A DNA stretch of 64,000 nt from Candidatus Rubrimentiphilum sp. (GTDB taxonomy: Bacteria > Vulcanimicrobiota > Vulcanimicrobiia > Vulcanimicrobiales > Vulcanimicrobiaceae), in NCBI GenBank assembly GCA_035710515.1, contig DASTDE010000004.1, positions 591,434-655,433 on the forward strand, given 5' to 3'. Both the position numbers and the translations under genes were made by a program. The notes under the pieces were generated by a model. The model was not told where the DNA came from. It did not search any database and saw only the letters and a list, made by a program, of their open reading frames with translations. This document shows positions 50,764-58,419 of this stretch, in pieces (position 1 is the first letter of the stretch; each line of letters begins with the position of its first letter).

Positions 50764-51387
50764 ATGTACAAATACAGGAGTAAGATTGCTGCTTTCGTTC
50801 TAGTTGCGATGGCCGCATCGCTGGCAGCCTGCGGCGGTGGCGGCGGCGGCGGCGGATACGGCGGGGGCGGCAACGGCGGGGCCGGTTCGACCGGCGGCAA
50901 CACCCCGACCGGCGTGGCCGGATTCACCATCGGGTTCGCGCAGCCGGACGGAACGATCGGCGTCGTGAACGATCCGTCGTTCGGAACCGTCGGCGGCTAT
51001 ACGCAAAACATCTACTCACAGACGATTGCATTTGCGCCCGGCACGGTCGTAACGCTCAAGAATCTTTCGGCCGCAACCGATCACACGCTCAACGTCTTAA
51101 GCACCAGCAGCTTTCCGGCCAGTCCGTCGCTGCCGACGACGGCATCGGGCGGCTCGACGCTGCAAGCCGGATACACCAGCGGAACCATTCACGGCGGCGC
51201 GACGCTGAGCCTGACGCTCGCTACAGCCGGCACGTACTACATCGGCTGCGCTTACCATTATATGGACGCGATCAGCATGCGTGACGTGATCCAAGTCAGC
51301 ACCACCGCGACGCCTGGTCCGCAGGCGACGCCGCAAGCCGGCGGCGGTGGCGGCGGCATTACCGGGTGCACCGGTCCGTATTGCTAA
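50764..51387 (+). CDS. Cupredoxin-domain lipoprotein
   Basis: The 207-residue lipoprotein has a lipobox (MAASLAAC, Cys 23), a long glycine-rich linker and a cupredoxin fold with a type-1 copper site: His 107 in AATDHTLNV, Cys 162 and His 165 in YYIGCAYHY, and a methionine at 172 (or 167). It would carry single electrons at the membrane surface. A glycine tail with two cysteines (GGGGGITGCTGPYC) follows. Its stop overlaps the next gene start region, and it is the first of four genes with copper or haem signatures. The ATG has GGGAG upstream. Confidence 0.85.
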   Translation: MYKYRSKIAAFVLVAMAASLAACGGGGGGGGYGGGGNGGAGSTGGNTPTGVAGFTIGFAQPDGTIGVVNDPSFGTVGGYTQNIYSQTIAFAPGTVVTLKNLSAATDHTLNVLSTSSFPASPSLPTTASGGSTLQAGYTSGTIHGGATLSLTLATAGTYYIGCAYHYMDAISMRDVIQVSTTATPGPQATPQAGGGGGGITGCTGPYC

Positions 51388-51944
51388 CCCGTTTCAAGCA
51401 CGCCGGCGCGGCGATCGTATTGACGGTCGCCGCGCTGGCCCTCCCGGCCTCCGCGCGCGAACAGCTGCCGCGACTCGTCGATCAAACGGGGCGCGCTTTT
51501 ACGTTTGCGTCGTTGGCCGGCACGCCGCTCGTCGTCACCTTCGTGGCGGCGCATTGCACTGACGCCTGTCCGCTGGTCAACGCGCAGTTTGCTCAAGCGG
51601 CGCGGCAGCTCGCGAGCGAGCATCGCAGGATACGGCTTCTGACGATAACCCTCGATCCCGAAAACGATCCGCCGTCCGTCATGCGCGCGCTCGCGCACAC
51701 ATTTCGCGCCGATCCGCGCGTCTGGATCGTCGCCGGCGGTACGGTCCGGGACGTGCATCGCGTGATGCAAGGCTTCGGCGTCGTAGCTCAGCGCGGCCGC
51801 AAAGGGTACGCCGACGTGCACACGACGTTCGTCTATTTCATCGATGCGCGCGGCTCTTTACGGAAAACGATGCTGGCGTCCACGGATCTCGGCACACAGC
51901 TGGTTGCCGAAGTGCACTCGAACTGGCGCACGCTTATGCAATGA
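51366..51944 (+). CDS. SCO1/SenC-family copper chaperone
   Basis: The 192-residue protein has a signal peptide or N-terminal anchor (HAGAAIVLTVAALALPASA) and the thioredoxin-like SCO fold. The copper ligands are visible: CTDAC (Cys 64 and Cys 68, CxxxC) and His 152 in ADVHTTFVYF. It normally delivers copper to CuA of cytochrome oxidase or to other cuproproteins. Here it lies between two cupredoxin genes and no oxidase gene is adjacent, so those are its likely clients. Start GTG 51366 overlaps the upstream gene by 22 bases; an in-frame TTG at 51381 is equally possible. Its stop overlaps the next ATG. Confidence 0.88.
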   Translation: MHRSVLLTRFKHAGAAIVLTVAALALPASAREQLPRLVDQTGRAFTFASLAGTPLVVTFVAAHCTDACPLVNAQFAQAARQLASEHRRIRLLTITLDPENDPPSVMRALAHTFRADPRVWIVAGGTVRDVHRVMQGFGVVAQRGRKGYADVHTTFVYFIDARGSLRKTMLASTDLGTQLVAEVHSNWRTLMQ

Positions 51945-52393
51945 GGGCGTTGACATGCATTGCAGTGATCGTGCTGACGGCTTGCACGAACGGCGGTCAG
52001 GCCACACCGGCGGCGGGCGGCGGCGGTGCTCAAATCGTGGATGTAAATCTTACGCTCGACGGCAGTTCGCAGACGGCCGCGGGAACGGCCGCCGGTTACG
52101 CACCTGCTACTACCAACGTCGCGGTCGGCACCATGCTGCGTTTCGTCAATACGGACGGGTTCGCGCACACTGCGACGCTCATTACGGGAGCGACGACATT
52201 TCCGGCGGGATCGCCCTTTACGGCGTCGGCCCAAACGCAGACCGGGAGCGCCATCTCACAAAACTGGAGCAGCGGAACGCTCGCGGCCGGCGCGAGTTCG
52301 CAGACCCTGCTGGTCGACCACGCGGGGACGTATTTGTTCGGCTGTTTCTTTCACTACGGTGCGCCGATGCGGGCGGTGATCGTTGCGCACTAA
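51941..52393 (+). CDS. Cupredoxin-domain lipoprotein (second)
   Basis: The 150-residue lipoprotein has a lipobox (VLTAC, Cys 15) and a plastocyanin-like cupredoxin domain with ligands His 76 (GFAHTATL), Cys 135, His 138 and Met 143 in FGCFFHYGAPM, spaced exactly as in plastocyanin (C, +3 H, +8 M). It is a single-electron carrier anchored to a membrane. Its ATG overlaps the SCO stop (ATGA). It shares only the fold and ligand spacing with the first cupredoxin, so it is not a recent duplication. The following TTG of the cytochrome gene lies inside its 3' end. Confidence 0.88.
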   Translation: MRALTCIAVIVLTACTNGGQATPAAGGGGAQIVDVNLTLDGSSQTAAGTAAGYAPATTNVAVGTMLRFVNTDGFAHTATLITGATTFPAGSPFTASAQTQTGSAISQNWSSGTLAAGASSQTLLVDHAGTYLFGCFFHYGAPMRAVIVAH

Positions 52394-53513
52394 AGTCCGG
52401 TTCGCGCTGACGTGGGCACTCGCCGTGTGGTTTGCCTTGGCAATCGGCGGTCAGGCGCGCGCCATTCCACTGTTTGCGCAGCGCTACCGTTTGCAATGCG
52501 GAGCATGTCATAGCGTGCTGCCGGAATTGAACACGTTCGGGCTCTCTTTCCGCGAACACGGCTACCAACTGCCGCTTCCCAAACACGGGACGACCGGCGT
52601 CGCATTTCGCTACCAGCTCGAGTGGGAGCAAGATCCCGCCGCGGGCACCCGGCGCTTCGCTCCGGGCGGCGTGGTGCTCTCGAACGCGGACATCGGCGCG
52701 GTAAGCGCGTTCGTACATTATAACTTGGGCGCGGGCGGCGGTCCGGCGGGATTGTACTTAGGATATCTCGCGACCTACAACGCGCACACGCAATCGCTCT
52801 ATCGTTTAGGCCTCTTCGAGCTGCCGCTGGCGCAATCGCCCGGCCAGCGGCTCGACGATCTCGCGCCGTACGGCTACTACGGCCTGCACGTCGGCCTCAA
52901 CGATTTACCGCTGTCGTCGCCACGCTGGGGCGCTCAAGCCGAGCGCAGGATCGGATCGGTTAGCGCCGATCTGACCGTTGCGCTTAGCGAGTTCAAGGGC
53001 TCCGCGTACGGCGGCAAACCTGTTCCGACCGGCGAGACGAGCGCCGCGAATTCCCCTGAAATCGGTATGTTCTTGCGTGCGCCGCTAACATCCGGTTTCG
53101 AGGCCGGTGGTGATTTCATCACCGGATCGCGTCGAATCGTTCCCGCCGGTCGGAACGCCTTCACCGATTCCTATCAGCGCGCCGGCCTGCTCGCGAACCT
53201 GCACCTGCGCAAGTTCGAGCTGCAGGCCGAGCAATGGTGGGGAAGCGATGCGAACTCCGACGGATTCGGAACGCGCACCGGCAGCAGCGGCGGCTACGCG
53301 CGCGTCAAGTATTATCTGACGCCGCACGCCTATCTGGGTGTGCGGTACGACGCGCAAGCTGCGCCGTTCATCACGCGCGACGTCGTGTTCTACGCGGCGT
53401 TCCACGTGACGCAGCACGCCCGGCTGCTGGTGCAGCAGGTACAGCCCACCGGCGGTCCGGGCCGGCTCGGTGCGGCGCTGACAGTGGGATTTCCCTGGCC
53501 GCCGAACTTGTAA
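52383..53513 (+). CDS. Monohaem cytochrome c fused to an outer-membrane beta-barrel
   Basis: The 376-residue protein has a signal peptide (FALTWALAVWFALAIGGQARA), one haem-binding motif CGACH (Cys 39, Cys 42, His 43) in an N-terminal 60-residue region (FAQRYRLQCGACHSVLPELNTFGLSFREHGY), and then about 300 residues of alternating beta-strands such as YRLGLFELPLAQ and GAALTVGFPW that fit a porin-like barrel. This is the general layout of fused cytochrome-porins such as Cyc2, in which electrons pass across the outer membrane. Similarity to Cyc2 itself cannot be tested here. TTG start overlaps the cupredoxin gene by 11 bases. Two-component genes follow. Confidence 0.8.
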   Translation: MRTKVRFALTWALAVWFALAIGGQARAIPLFAQRYRLQCGACHSVLPELNTFGLSFREHGYQLPLPKHGTTGVAFRYQLEWEQDPAAGTRRFAPGGVVLSNADIGAVSAFVHYNLGAGGGPAGLYLGYLATYNAHTQSLYRLGLFELPLAQSPGQRLDDLAPYGYYGLHVGLNDLPLSSPRWGAQAERRIGSVSADLTVALSEFKGSAYGGKPVPTGETSAANSPEIGMFLRAPLTSGFEAGGDFITGSRRIVPAGRNAFTDSYQRAGLLANLHLRKFELQAEQWWGSDANSDGFGTRTGSSGGYARVKYYLTPHAYLGVRYDAQAAPFITRDVVFYAAFHVTQHARLLVQQVQPTGGPGRLGAALTVGFPWPPNL

Positions 53514-53517
53514 GTTC

Positions 53518-54186
53518 ATGAGGATCCTGGTGATCGAGGACAACGCCTCGGTCGCCGCGGCGGTGCGCACGATGCTCGAACGGAGAAAATATGCCGTCGA
53601 CGTCGCCGCGGATGGTGAAGCGGGCTTGGAGCATTTGCTGCGGCAGGTGTACGATGCGGCGATCGTCGACGTCGTGCTGCCCAAACGCGACGGCTTTGCG
53701 CTCGCCAAGGCGGCGCGCGACGCCGGCGTGCAGACGCCCATCCTGATGCTGACGGCACTGGACGCCGTGGAGAACCGCGTTCGCGGATTGGACTGCGGCG
53801 CGGACGACTATCTGGTGAAGCCGTTCGTGGAAGAAGAATTGTTCGCGCGGCTGCGCGCCGTTACGCGGCGCGCGGATCGTCCCGTTCGCGAAAAACTTCG
53901 CGCGGGCGCGCTGGAGATCGACGCCGCCGGACGCGAGGCGACGGTAGCGGGCAAGCCGCTGCAGTTGGGCGCGACCGAGTTCCGGATGCTGGAGTTTCTG
54001 ACGCGCAACGCGGGCATCGCTTTTTCGCGCGAACGCCTGCTCGAGCACTTATGGGAGTACGACTTCGAGGGAACGAGCAACATCGTCGACGTCTACGTGA
54101 GTCAGCTTCGCCGCAAACTCAAGCGCGCGGGCGCGGGTGAAGTCATTCATACAGTCTGGGGCGTCGGATACAAGTTGGAAGCGTGA
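53518..54186 (+). CDS. OmpR-family response regulator
   Basis: The 222-residue protein has a receiver domain with phosphoacceptor Asp 51 in AIVDVVLPKRDG, acidic residues in VIEDN, and the Lys of LVKPF, and a C-terminal OmpR-type winged helix (LGATEFRMLEFLTRNAGIAFSRERLLEHLWEYDFEGTSNIVDVYVSQLRRKL, VWGVGYKL). It is a DNA-binding transcription regulator controlled by the adjacent kinase. It starts four bases after the cytochrome gene stop and its stop overlaps the kinase start (GTGA), so it is probably co-transcribed with the electron-transfer genes. Confidence 0.95.
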   Translation: MRILVIEDNASVAAAVRTMLERRKYAVDVAADGEAGLEHLLRQVYDAAIVDVVLPKRDGFALAKAARDAGVQTPILMLTALDAVENRVRGLDCGADDYLVKPFVEEELFARLRAVTRRADRPVREKLRAGALEIDAAGREATVAGKPLQLGATEFRMLEFLTRNAGIAFSRERLLEHLWEYDFEGTSNIVDVYVSQLRRKLKRAGAGEVIHTVWGVGYKLEA

Positions 54187-55097
54187 TCGGCAGGCTCGCG
54201 CTCCGGTATCTGCTCGTCTTCGCGATCGTGCTCGCGCTGCTCAGCGCCGGCGCGTATGCGTTCTTGGGACGCGAGTATCAGGCGATGCTGCAGCCGGCGA
54301 TCGGGACGCCCGAAGCGGCACGTGCCTACGCAACGGCAATGTCGCGCGTGGCGCTGACGATCTTGGCGTTCGACATTCCGCTGCTGGCGCTCGTGGGCGG
54401 CGCGTCGTGGCTGTTGGCGCGCGCTTCGCTTGCGCCGCTGCTGGCCGCGCGCGAGCGCGAACGCGAATTTGCAGCCGACGCCGCGCACCGCTTGCGTTCG
54501 CCGCTTGCGACGATCGCAGCGGTCGCACAGGCAGCGCGGCCGGAAGCGCCCGACCGCCTTGGGCAAGACTTCGACACAATCGCGCAAGCGGCGCTCGACG
54601 CATCGCAAACTGTCGGCGAATTGCTGACGCTGTCGCGGCCGGCTACGTCGCGGCTGCTGCAGCGCGAACCGGTCGACGTCGCGGTGCTGGCCAAGCACGT
54701 TTCGAAAGAGTTTGAAGCCCGCGCCGCGCAGCGCGGACTGCTGATTGCCAACCGTGCGCAAAGCGCGATCGTCAACGGCGACGAGCGCCGCCTGCGCGAG
54801 CTGCTGCGCACGTTGCTTGAGAACGCGCTGCGGCACGCGCGCAGCGCGATCGTCGTCGACTCGCGCAAGAACGGAAGCAGCGTGGACCTGTTGATCTCCA
54901 ACGACGGCGACGCGGTCGAGACGGCATACCGGGAGCGGATCTTCGAGCGAGCGTTCAGCGGCGATGGCCAGGGCAGCGGTTTAGGTTTGGCGGTCGTGCG
55001 CTGGATCGCGCGCGCACACGAAGGCGACGCATTCGTGCGCGACGACGAGCGCGGCGGCGCGCAGTTCGTTGTGCGTCTGCCGTCCATCGCAGAATAA
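54183..55097 (+). CDS. Sensor histidine kinase
   Basis: The 304-residue kinase has two transmembrane helices (ALRYLLVFAIVLALLSAGAY and LTILAFDIPLLALVGGASWLLA) flanking a short extracytoplasmic loop of about 30 residues, a dimerisation/phosphoacceptor region with His 102 in FAADAAHRLRSPLATI, and a catalytic domain with N box LLENALRHA, G1 ISNDGDAV and G2 GSGLGLAVVR. The loop is too short for a large ligand, so it may sense the membrane or its neighbours. The GTG overlaps the response-regulator stop. Confidence 0.93.
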   Translation: MIGRLALRYLLVFAIVLALLSAGAYAFLGREYQAMLQPAIGTPEAARAYATAMSRVALTILAFDIPLLALVGGASWLLARASLAPLLAAREREREFAADAAHRLRSPLATIAAVAQAARPEAPDRLGQDFDTIAQAALDASQTVGELLTLSRPATSRLLQREPVDVAVLAKHVSKEFEARAAQRGLLIANRAQSAIVNGDERRLRELLRTLLENALRHARSAIVVDSRKNGSSVDLLISNDGDAVETAYRERIFERAFSGDGQGSGLGLAVVRWIARAHEGDAFVRDDERGGAQFVVRLPSIAE

Positions 55098-55140
55098 GGA
55101 ACGAGGAGACTCGCGCGTTGGCGGGTATCTACGGCCAGAT

Positions 55141-55989
55141 ATGCCCGCGCTCTCGCCTGCCCGTCTGACCGAACTCAAGCTGCACGCGAACCTCGTCCGG
55201 CAAGGGATCATTCGATCGCTGCTGGCCGCCGGATCGGGACATTCGGCCGGCCCGCTGGATATGGCCGACGTCTTTACGGCGATGTACGAACACGTCTTGC
55301 GCCACAAGCCGGATCAGCCCGAGTGGGAGGACCGCGATCGCTTGCTGCTTTCGTGCGGCCACATCGCGCCGGTCCGGTACAGCGCGATGGCCTATGGCGG
55401 ATACTTTCCGGTCGAGGAACTGCTGACGCTGCGCAAATTCGGTACGCGGCTGCAAGGCCACCCCGAACGCGTGCGTCTGCCCGCGGTGGAAACGACCTCG
55501 GGACCGTTGGGCGAAGGGCTGGCGCAAGGCACCGGCATGGCGCTGGCCGCGAAGATGGACGGCAAGGACTGGCGCGTCTACGTCGTGACCTCGGATGCGG
55601 AACATCAATGCGGCCTGCATTGGGAGGCGGCGATGACGGCTCCCAAATTCAAGTTGGATAATTTGATCGCGATCGTCGATCGCAATTTCATTCAAATCGA
55701 CGGCAGCACGGAAGACGTCATGCCGCTCGAACCCTTCGCCGACAAATACCGGGCGTTCAACTGGGAAGTCTTCGAGTGCGACGGCAACGACATCGCGCAG
55801 TTCATCGAGACGATGGACAAGGCGCGAGCGGTCAAACGCAAGCCGAGCGTCATCATCGCCAACACGGTGCCCGGCAAAGGCGTCAGTTATATGGAAGGCG
55901 ACTACACCTGGCACGGTAAGCCGCCCAACAAAGAGCAGGCGGATCAGGCGCTGCGCGAGCTCCAAGCCGAACGGGAACGGATCGCATGA
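55141..55989 (+). CDS. Transketolase, N-terminal subunit
   Basis: The 282-residue protein is the thiamine-diphosphate-binding half of a split transketolase: HSAGPLDMADVFTAMY, DRLLLSCGHIAPVRY, SGPLGEGLAQGTGMALAAK, the ThDP motif region (TSDAEHQCGLHWEAAMTAPKFKLDNLIAIVDRN) and ANTVPGKGVSYMEGDYTWHG. It transfers two-carbon units in the pentose phosphate/Calvin cycle pathways when paired with the C-terminal subunit. The ATG at 55141 lies 43 bases after the kinase stop; the open frame begins earlier but has no better start. Its stop overlaps the next ATG by ATGA. Confidence 0.92.
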   Translation: MPALSPARLTELKLHANLVRQGIIRSLLAAGSGHSAGPLDMADVFTAMYEHVLRHKPDQPEWEDRDRLLLSCGHIAPVRYSAMAYGGYFPVEELLTLRKFGTRLQGHPERVRLPAVETTSGPLGEGLAQGTGMALAAKMDGKDWRVYVVTSDAEHQCGLHWEAAMTAPKFKLDNLIAIVDRNFIQIDGSTEDVMPLEPFADKYRAFNWEVFECDGNDIAQFIETMDKARAVKRKPSVIIANTVPGKGVSYMEGDYTWHGKPPNKEQADQALRELQAERERIA

Positions 55990-56954
55990 ACCTAGCCGTA
56001 CTGAGTGATCCGCAGAGCGTCAAGCAGGTTCCGACGCGCAACGGCTTCGGTGAGGGCGTCATCGAGGCGGGCAAAAAGAACCGGAACGTGATCGCGATCT
56101 GCGCGGACCTTTCGGAGTCGACGCGCATGCTGGGCTTTAAGGAAGCGCTGCCCGATCAATACATCGAGATCGGCGTTTCGGAACAATTGCTGGTCGCCAT
56201 GGCCGCCGGCCTGGCGAGCGCGGGCAAGATTCCGTTCATCGCCAGTTACGCGATGTTCAATCCGGGCCGTTCGTGGGAGCAAGTGCGCACCACCATGGCG
56301 CTGAATGAAACGAACGTCAAGATCGCCGGCGCGCACGCCGGCGTTTCGGTGGGTCCCGACGGCGCGACGCATCAAGCGATCGAGGACATCGCAATCATGC
56401 GCTGCATTCCGCACATGACCGTCGTGGTGCCGTGCGACTCGATTCAAACGAAGAAAGCGACGCTCGCGGTGGCGGAGATGAACGGGCCGGTCTACTTGCG
56501 TTTCGGGCGCGAAAAAACGCCGGTCGTCACCACCGAAGCGACGCCGTTCGAACTCGGCAAGGCTCAAACGTTCCACGAAGGCGGCGACGTGGCGATTATC
56601 GCGTGCGGCATTCTTCTGTACAACGCGTTGATCGCCGCCGAAACACTGGCGAAGGACGGCATCCAGTGTATGGTCGTCAACAATCATACCGTCAAACCGA
56701 TGGACGAAGAGGCCGTCGTCGCGGCGGCGGAACGCTGCGGCGCCGTTGTAACGGTCGAGGAGCATCAGGTCTCCGGCGGCATGGGTTCGCGCGTCGCCGA
56801 GATCTTGGCACAGCGGCGTCCAACGCCGATCGAATTCATCGGCGTGCAGGATCGATTCGGACAATCCGGCGATCCGGCCGAGTTGATCGAGTACTACGGC
56901 ATGGGTTCGGATGCGATCGCGGCGGCGGTCCGCCGCGTCATCAAACGGAAGTAG
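55986..56954 (+). CDS. Transketolase, C-terminal subunit
   Basis: The 322-residue protein carries the pyrimidine-binding and C-terminal transketolase domains: ADLSESTRMLGFKEALPDQYIEIGVSEQLLVAMAAGLASAGKIPFIASYAMF (with the conserved catalytic glutamate in GVSEQ), HAGVSVGPDGATHQAIEDIAIMR and VTVEEHQVSGGMGSRVAE. It forms the active enzyme with the preceding subunit. Its start overlaps that stop (ATGA), so they are made in a fixed ratio. The next gene is convergent and directly adjacent. Confidence 0.92.
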   Translation: MNLAVLSDPQSVKQVPTRNGFGEGVIEAGKKNRNVIAICADLSESTRMLGFKEALPDQYIEIGVSEQLLVAMAAGLASAGKIPFIASYAMFNPGRSWEQVRTTMALNETNVKIAGAHAGVSVGPDGATHQAIEDIAIMRCIPHMTVVVPCDSIQTKKATLAVAEMNGPVYLRFGREKTPVVTTEATPFELGKAQTFHEGGDVAIIACGILLYNALIAAETLAKDGIQCMVVNNHTVKPMDEEAVVAAAERCGAVVTVEEHQVSGGMGSRVAEILAQRRPTPIEFIGVQDRFGQSGDPAELIEYYGMGSDAIAAAVRRVIKRK

Positions 56955-57287
56955 CTAACCCGTCGCGACCGGAGCCTGTTCGAACGTCATCTCAACACCG
57001 CCCGTCCAGCGCGCGGCCAGATTATAGAGCGCCGCGTAGAGCAGGCCCCCGATAAATCCCGCGATTGCGAAAAAGATCGGGAAGAAAACTACCGCGAATA
57101 CTCCCATGCCGGCAAACATGCCCGCACTGGCGGATGTGCCACCCATCGTGCTTTTTATTCCGGCTAGCATGATTGGGCTTATGACGAGCCACCATACCAA
57201 CCCATAAATCAAGCCAATGCATGCGTAAATGACGGCGAGGACGAGGGCAAGCTGCACGACGGCAACGTGACGTAGGCGAGTAACCAT
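56955..57287 (-). CDS. Small integral membrane protein (DUF3566-like)
   Basis: The 110-residue protein has two hydrophobic helices (LALVLAVIYACIGLIYGLVWWLVI and FAVVFFPIFFAIAGFIGGLLYAALYNLAARW) and a short glycine-rich loop between. The C-terminal pattern ALYNLAARWTGGVEM resembles DUF3566-type and related membrane proteins, and no function is known. The ATG has AGGGAG eight to ten bases upstream. It is convergent with the transketolase pair and divergent from the following lipoprotein. Confidence 0.72.
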   Translation of the reverse strand: MVTRLRHVAVVQLALVLAVIYACIGLIYGLVWWLVISPIMLAGIKSTMGGTSASAGMFAGMGVFAVVFFPIFFAIAGFIGGLLYAALYNLAARWTGGVEMTFEQAPVATG

Positions 57288-57381
57288 ACAAAAAACTCCC
57301 TTCGAATAGAAGCGAAGCAGTTACGTGCGGCTTAGGCCTCCCTCCGAAGGGAACCTCCACGAGCTTGGGAAAGCGCCGTGC

Positions 57382-58419
57382 ATGCGATTCAAGAGTCGTT
57401 TGTCTTTATTTTGTGCCCTGACCATAGCGCTTTCGGCGTGCGGCGGCGGCGGTTCGACGACGCCCGCACCCCCGGCGCCGAAAACCACGCTGACCGTGAC
57501 CACGCAGCGGAATGCGGCGCAGGCCGCGCTGGCGGCCGAATTCGGTGTCGGATTTCTGACCCTGATCTTCGGCAACGGCACGAGTCAGGCGTTCGGCGGA
57601 GCTTCGACGGTAGGGCCGCCGCCGTGCAACAACGGCTTGGAAGTTTCCGTGATCGCGACGTCCACGACGGTGGTAACGACGATCGATGGATTCTATGAGC
57701 CGACCTGCGTAACGATTTTGGCGCACGTCGTGCTCACGCAGACGAAAACGTCGGCGACAACTTCGACTCTCACCGGAACGGCAACGTTCACGTCGCGGAC
57801 CGGTTCGGTCATCGCGTATAACACGCTGAGCGGAACGGTCACCAAGAGCGGCTCGACAACGTCGTTCAGCGTCAACGGAACGGCGGCGCCCAACCAATCG
57901 GCGCCCGCGACAGCGGCCTTCGGACTCAGCTGCAGCGCGACCGGAGCCTCAACCGCGTGCGGCTTCGGCGGATTGCAGAATGTTTCGCTGCTGAATACGC
58001 AGTTCGGAAATACCTTCAGCTTCTCGGGAACGCAAAGCGGAAACGTGACGAGCGGTGCGGCGACGCTGCAAGGCTACACGTCCGGTTTGAGCACGATGAC
58101 GCTTTCGGCTTCCGGACCAACCTCATGGAGCATTACCGGCGGAGGTTCCCCGGTCATCAACGGAGCCGGAACATTCTCCGTAACGGTTGGGCCGTTCAAC
58201 CTGGCGTCGGCGATCAGCGTGGCGCTCAACGACACGACGGCCGATGCCGGCGCCGTGGCGACGATGTCCGGCGGTCCGTTCGGGCCGACCGGCGGCAGCG
58301 TGACGCAGATCAGCAACGGGATAACAGCCAGCACACTCGGTCTGGACGGTTTGGGCTTCGGAACGATTACTTACTCGGACGCAACGACCGCGCAGATCTC
58401 GGGCTTCGTCGTTCAGTAA
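57382..58419 (+). CDS. Secreted Thr/Ser-rich lipoprotein of unknown function
   Basis: The 345-residue protein has a lipobox (ALTIALSAC) followed by a Gly/Thr/Pro linker and a Thr/Ser/Gly-rich beta domain with repeated strand-turn elements (TLTGTATFTSRTGSVIAYNTLSGTV, NTFSFSGTQSGNVTSGAATLQGYTSG). This composition suggests an extracellular beta-helix or barrel-like surface protein, but I do not recognise a family. ATG 57382 was chosen because it begins the signal; the open frame extends 57 bases upstream. Its last seven bases overlap the stop end of the convergent carotenoid oxygenase gene. Confidence 0.65.
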   Translation: MRFKSRLSLFCALTIALSACGGGGSTTPAPPAPKTTLTVTTQRNAAQAALAAEFGVGFLTLIFGNGTSQAFGGASTVGPPPCNNGLEVSVIATSTTVVTTIDGFYEPTCVTILAHVVLTQTKTSATTSTLTGTATFTSRTGSVIAYNTLSGTVTKSGSTTSFSVNGTAAPNQSAPATAAFGLSCSATGASTACGFGGLQNVSLLNTQFGNTFSFSGTQSGNVTSGAATLQGYTSGLSTMTLSASGPTSWSITGGGSPVINGAGTFSVTVGPFNLASAISVALNDTTADAGAVATMSGGPFGPTGGSVTQISNGITASTLGLDGLGFGTITYSDATTAQISGFVVQ

